Source: Gemmatimonadaceae bacterium
Lineage (GTDB): Bacteria; Gemmatimonadota; Gemmatimonadetes; Gemmatimonadales; Gemmatimonadaceae
Assembly (NCBI GenBank): GCA_035606695.1
Contig: DATNEW010000014.1
Location: 1 to 64,000, forward strand
DNA length: 64,000 nucleotides
Reading direction: 5' to 3'
The notes under the pieces are model-generated. The model made no database searches. It was not told the DNA's origin and worked only from the letters and a program-made list of their open reading frames with translations. This document shows positions 62,714-64,000 of this stretch, piece after piece (position 1 is the first letter of the stretch; the number at the start of each line of letters is the position of its first letter). Made by a program: the position numbers and the translations under genes.

Positions 62714-64000
62714 CTATCGGCCGGAGGCCGCCGATCGCTTCAGAAAGATGAGATGGGCCAGCGCGCGCGTATTCAGCGAATCCGCCGCGACGGCTTGCCG
62801 ATACCAAATATCAGCGCGCGTACCATCGTTCATGCGTTCGTTTGCCCACCCAACGCTGACCATGGCATCAGACGATCGTGGAAGCAGCCGGGCCAACGCG
62901 TGCAACCAGAGAAATCCATCGCGCGTGCGTCCATCATCCAAGAGCGCGAGGCCGACGTCCCGCAGTGCCGGCTCACCGGCGGCGACGCGCACGGAGTCGC
63001 GCGCGTACGCGGCGCGAAGGCTCGCCACCGCCGAGTCGATACCGATGCTGTCGATGCGCGCGACGATCGCTCTGGTGCCCGCGCTCCGGCTTCGCTCATT
63101 GGGCGCCCAGAGGTGAATCTCCAAGGCGATGGCGACGCTGTCCCCCATCGTCGCGCTGCGCAGACGGTCGAACCAGGGGTTGTGCGCGTCGCTTCCAAGA
63201 ATACCGAAATCGCGCCGAGCGACGGTCGTCATCCCGGAGATCACACGGACGATTCCACCATGAGGGTCCGCCGTCGGATCGACGACTGACCGGCAGTGGA
63301 GTTGGACGGAGCGAGAGTGGCCGTGCATCGCGAGCTGGCCGAACACGTCGAATCCGCCGACGGTGCGCTTCGCCGAGTCCGAGAGAAACCTCATCGTCGG
63401 GAAGCGCTGTACGTCGAAGAAGTCCGACGTGCGGAGGTGGTCGTCACGATGCGATGAGCCGGTGTTCACGCTTGCCGTCTGGATGACGGCCGCAATCCCG
63501 GCGGTGCGAATGTCGGTATCGGGTGAGTCAAGCAACACGACGGAGCCGCGGACGTCGTCGAAGCGGCCGCGGACACGCGTGTAGGCGAACGGTATCGCAA
63601 ACTCGACGGTCGAATGTCCCGCATCGATCCGATACTCGCGAGGCGGTACACTGGGCGCGCTCTGCGACGCCGTGCCGGTTCCGAGGTGGCGCGAGCGGAC
63701 GGGCCACTCGCCGCGCAAGAATGAATCGACCGCTCTGAAGAACTCGTTCGGATGTTCAGCATATGGAATGTGTCCGGCATCCTGAATCGTGAGCAGTCTG
63801 CCATCCGCGACACTCGTGGCCCATTCTTTCGACGCCGCCTCAGGGAGCGCGTCGGCGCTGCCGTGGATGACCAGAGTCGGGGCATCAACTGTCGCCAACC
63901 GCGATCGCCAATCGTAATCGCCGAGCGATGCGATCGTGATCGCAGCCCTGCGCAGCATGGTTCGCGTGACGTCGGGCGCTTCGTCACACGGATCCCCGGC
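62714..64000 (-). CDS. Alpha/beta hydrolase fused to YceI domain and repeat-like tail (5' end outside window)
   Basis: The frame stays open to base 64000 (AGDPCDEAPDVTRTMLRRAAITIASLGDYDWRSRL), so the start lies outside. The visible part begins with the C-terminal third of an alpha/beta hydrolase (VDAPTLVIHGSADALPEAASKEWATSVADGRLLTIQDAGHIPYAEHPNEFFRAVDSFL, with the acid and catalytic His). A YceI domain follows (YRIDAGHSTVEFAIPFAYTRVRGRFDDVRGSVVL...VIQTASVNTGSSHRDDHLRTSDFFDVQRFPTMRFLS...FGQLAMHGHSRSVQLHCR). A helical TPR-like C-terminus ends at 62714. Family knowledge: YceI binds isoprenoid-like lipids; the fusion to a hydrolase is unusual. Confidence 0.85.
   Translation of the reverse strand, partial: AGDPCDEAPDVTRTMLRRAAITIASLGDYDWRSRLATVDAPTLVIHGSADALPEAASKEWATSVADGRLLTIQDAGHIPYAEHPNEFFRAVDSFLRGEWPVRSRHLGTGTASQSAPSVPPREYRIDAGHSTVEFAIPFAYTRVRGRFDDVRGSVVLLDSPDTDIRTAGIAAVIQTASVNTGSSHRDDHLRTSDFFDVQRFPTMRFLSDSAKRTVGGFDVFGQLAMHGHSRSVQLHCRSVVDPTADPHGGIVRVISGMTTVARRDFGILGSDAHNPWFDRLRSATMGDSVAIALEIHLWAPNERSRSAGTRAIVARIDSIGIDSAVASLRAAYARDSVRVAAGEPALRDVGLALLDDGRTRDGFLWLHALARLLPRSSDAMVSVGWANERMNDGTRADIWYRQAVAADSLNTRALAHLIFLKRSAASGR

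Overview
This is a 64 kb stretch of high-GC bacterial chromosome. Gemmatimonadota is the most likely source, with Acidobacteriota as an alternative. The inference rests on a SusC/SusD pair, three large 'duplicated orphan permease' (ADOP-type) MacB/FtsX proteins of which two follow PadR regulators, many short secreted lipoproteins, and dense GTG/ATG starts with overlapping stop/start codons. No marker gene (rRNA or ribosomal protein) is present to fix the taxonomy.

Core part, 1-41.6 kb, plus 58.6-64 kb: it begins inside a SusC/RagA receptor followed by its SusD lipoprotein and an orphan TonB-plug-like lipoprotein. Next come a sensor kinase, a DUF4142 lipoprotein, an M23 peptidase, a large HELSH-motif protein, a YetF-type membrane protein, and a tight three-gene operon (class A beta-lactamase-like, M15-like, amidoligase-like). 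These are followed by a CYTH protein, CrcB fluoride channel with DUF190, an ECF sigma/anti-sigma/DUF4097-like operon, TfoX-like protein, PadR plus ADOP permease, and a hybrid sensor kinase broken by an in-frame amber codon. A second ADOP permease, an ankyrin-like protein, another kinase, a B12-binding radical SAM protein, an ammonium transporter, a GH43 glycosidase, an Ig-like lipoprotein and a calcineurin-like phosphatase complete the left part. To the right of the island are a second PadR plus ADOP pair, a membrane protein, a RidA remnant and an alpha/beta hydrolase-YceI-repeat fusion that runs off the end.

Accessory part, 41.72-58.37 kb: two elements lie in tandem against one tRNA-Lys gene (58327-58399, minus strand). 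The 42-nt 3' part of the tRNA is repeated at 41721 and 43037, so there is a 1.3 kb element (XRE regulator plus nucleotidyltransferase) and a 15.3 kb element. The larger one is a defence island. It holds a frameshifted ankyrin gene, a two-gene unit (ART-like protein plus DUF4365-like nuclease fold), a probably truncated large protein, a restriction endonuclease with Dcm-type methylase and Vsr, a free-standing reverse transcriptase, and a three-gene Lamassu/ABC-three-component cassette (Cap4-type nuclease, middle component, zinc-hook SMC ATPase) abutting the tRNA. The reverse transcriptase is preceded by about 500 nt of repeated, strongly foldable non-coding sequence. No integrase is visible.

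The most interesting candidates are the reverse transcriptase with its structured leader and the ART-like/DUF4365 pair. Both sit among recognised defence genes and neither matches a system I can name with confidence.
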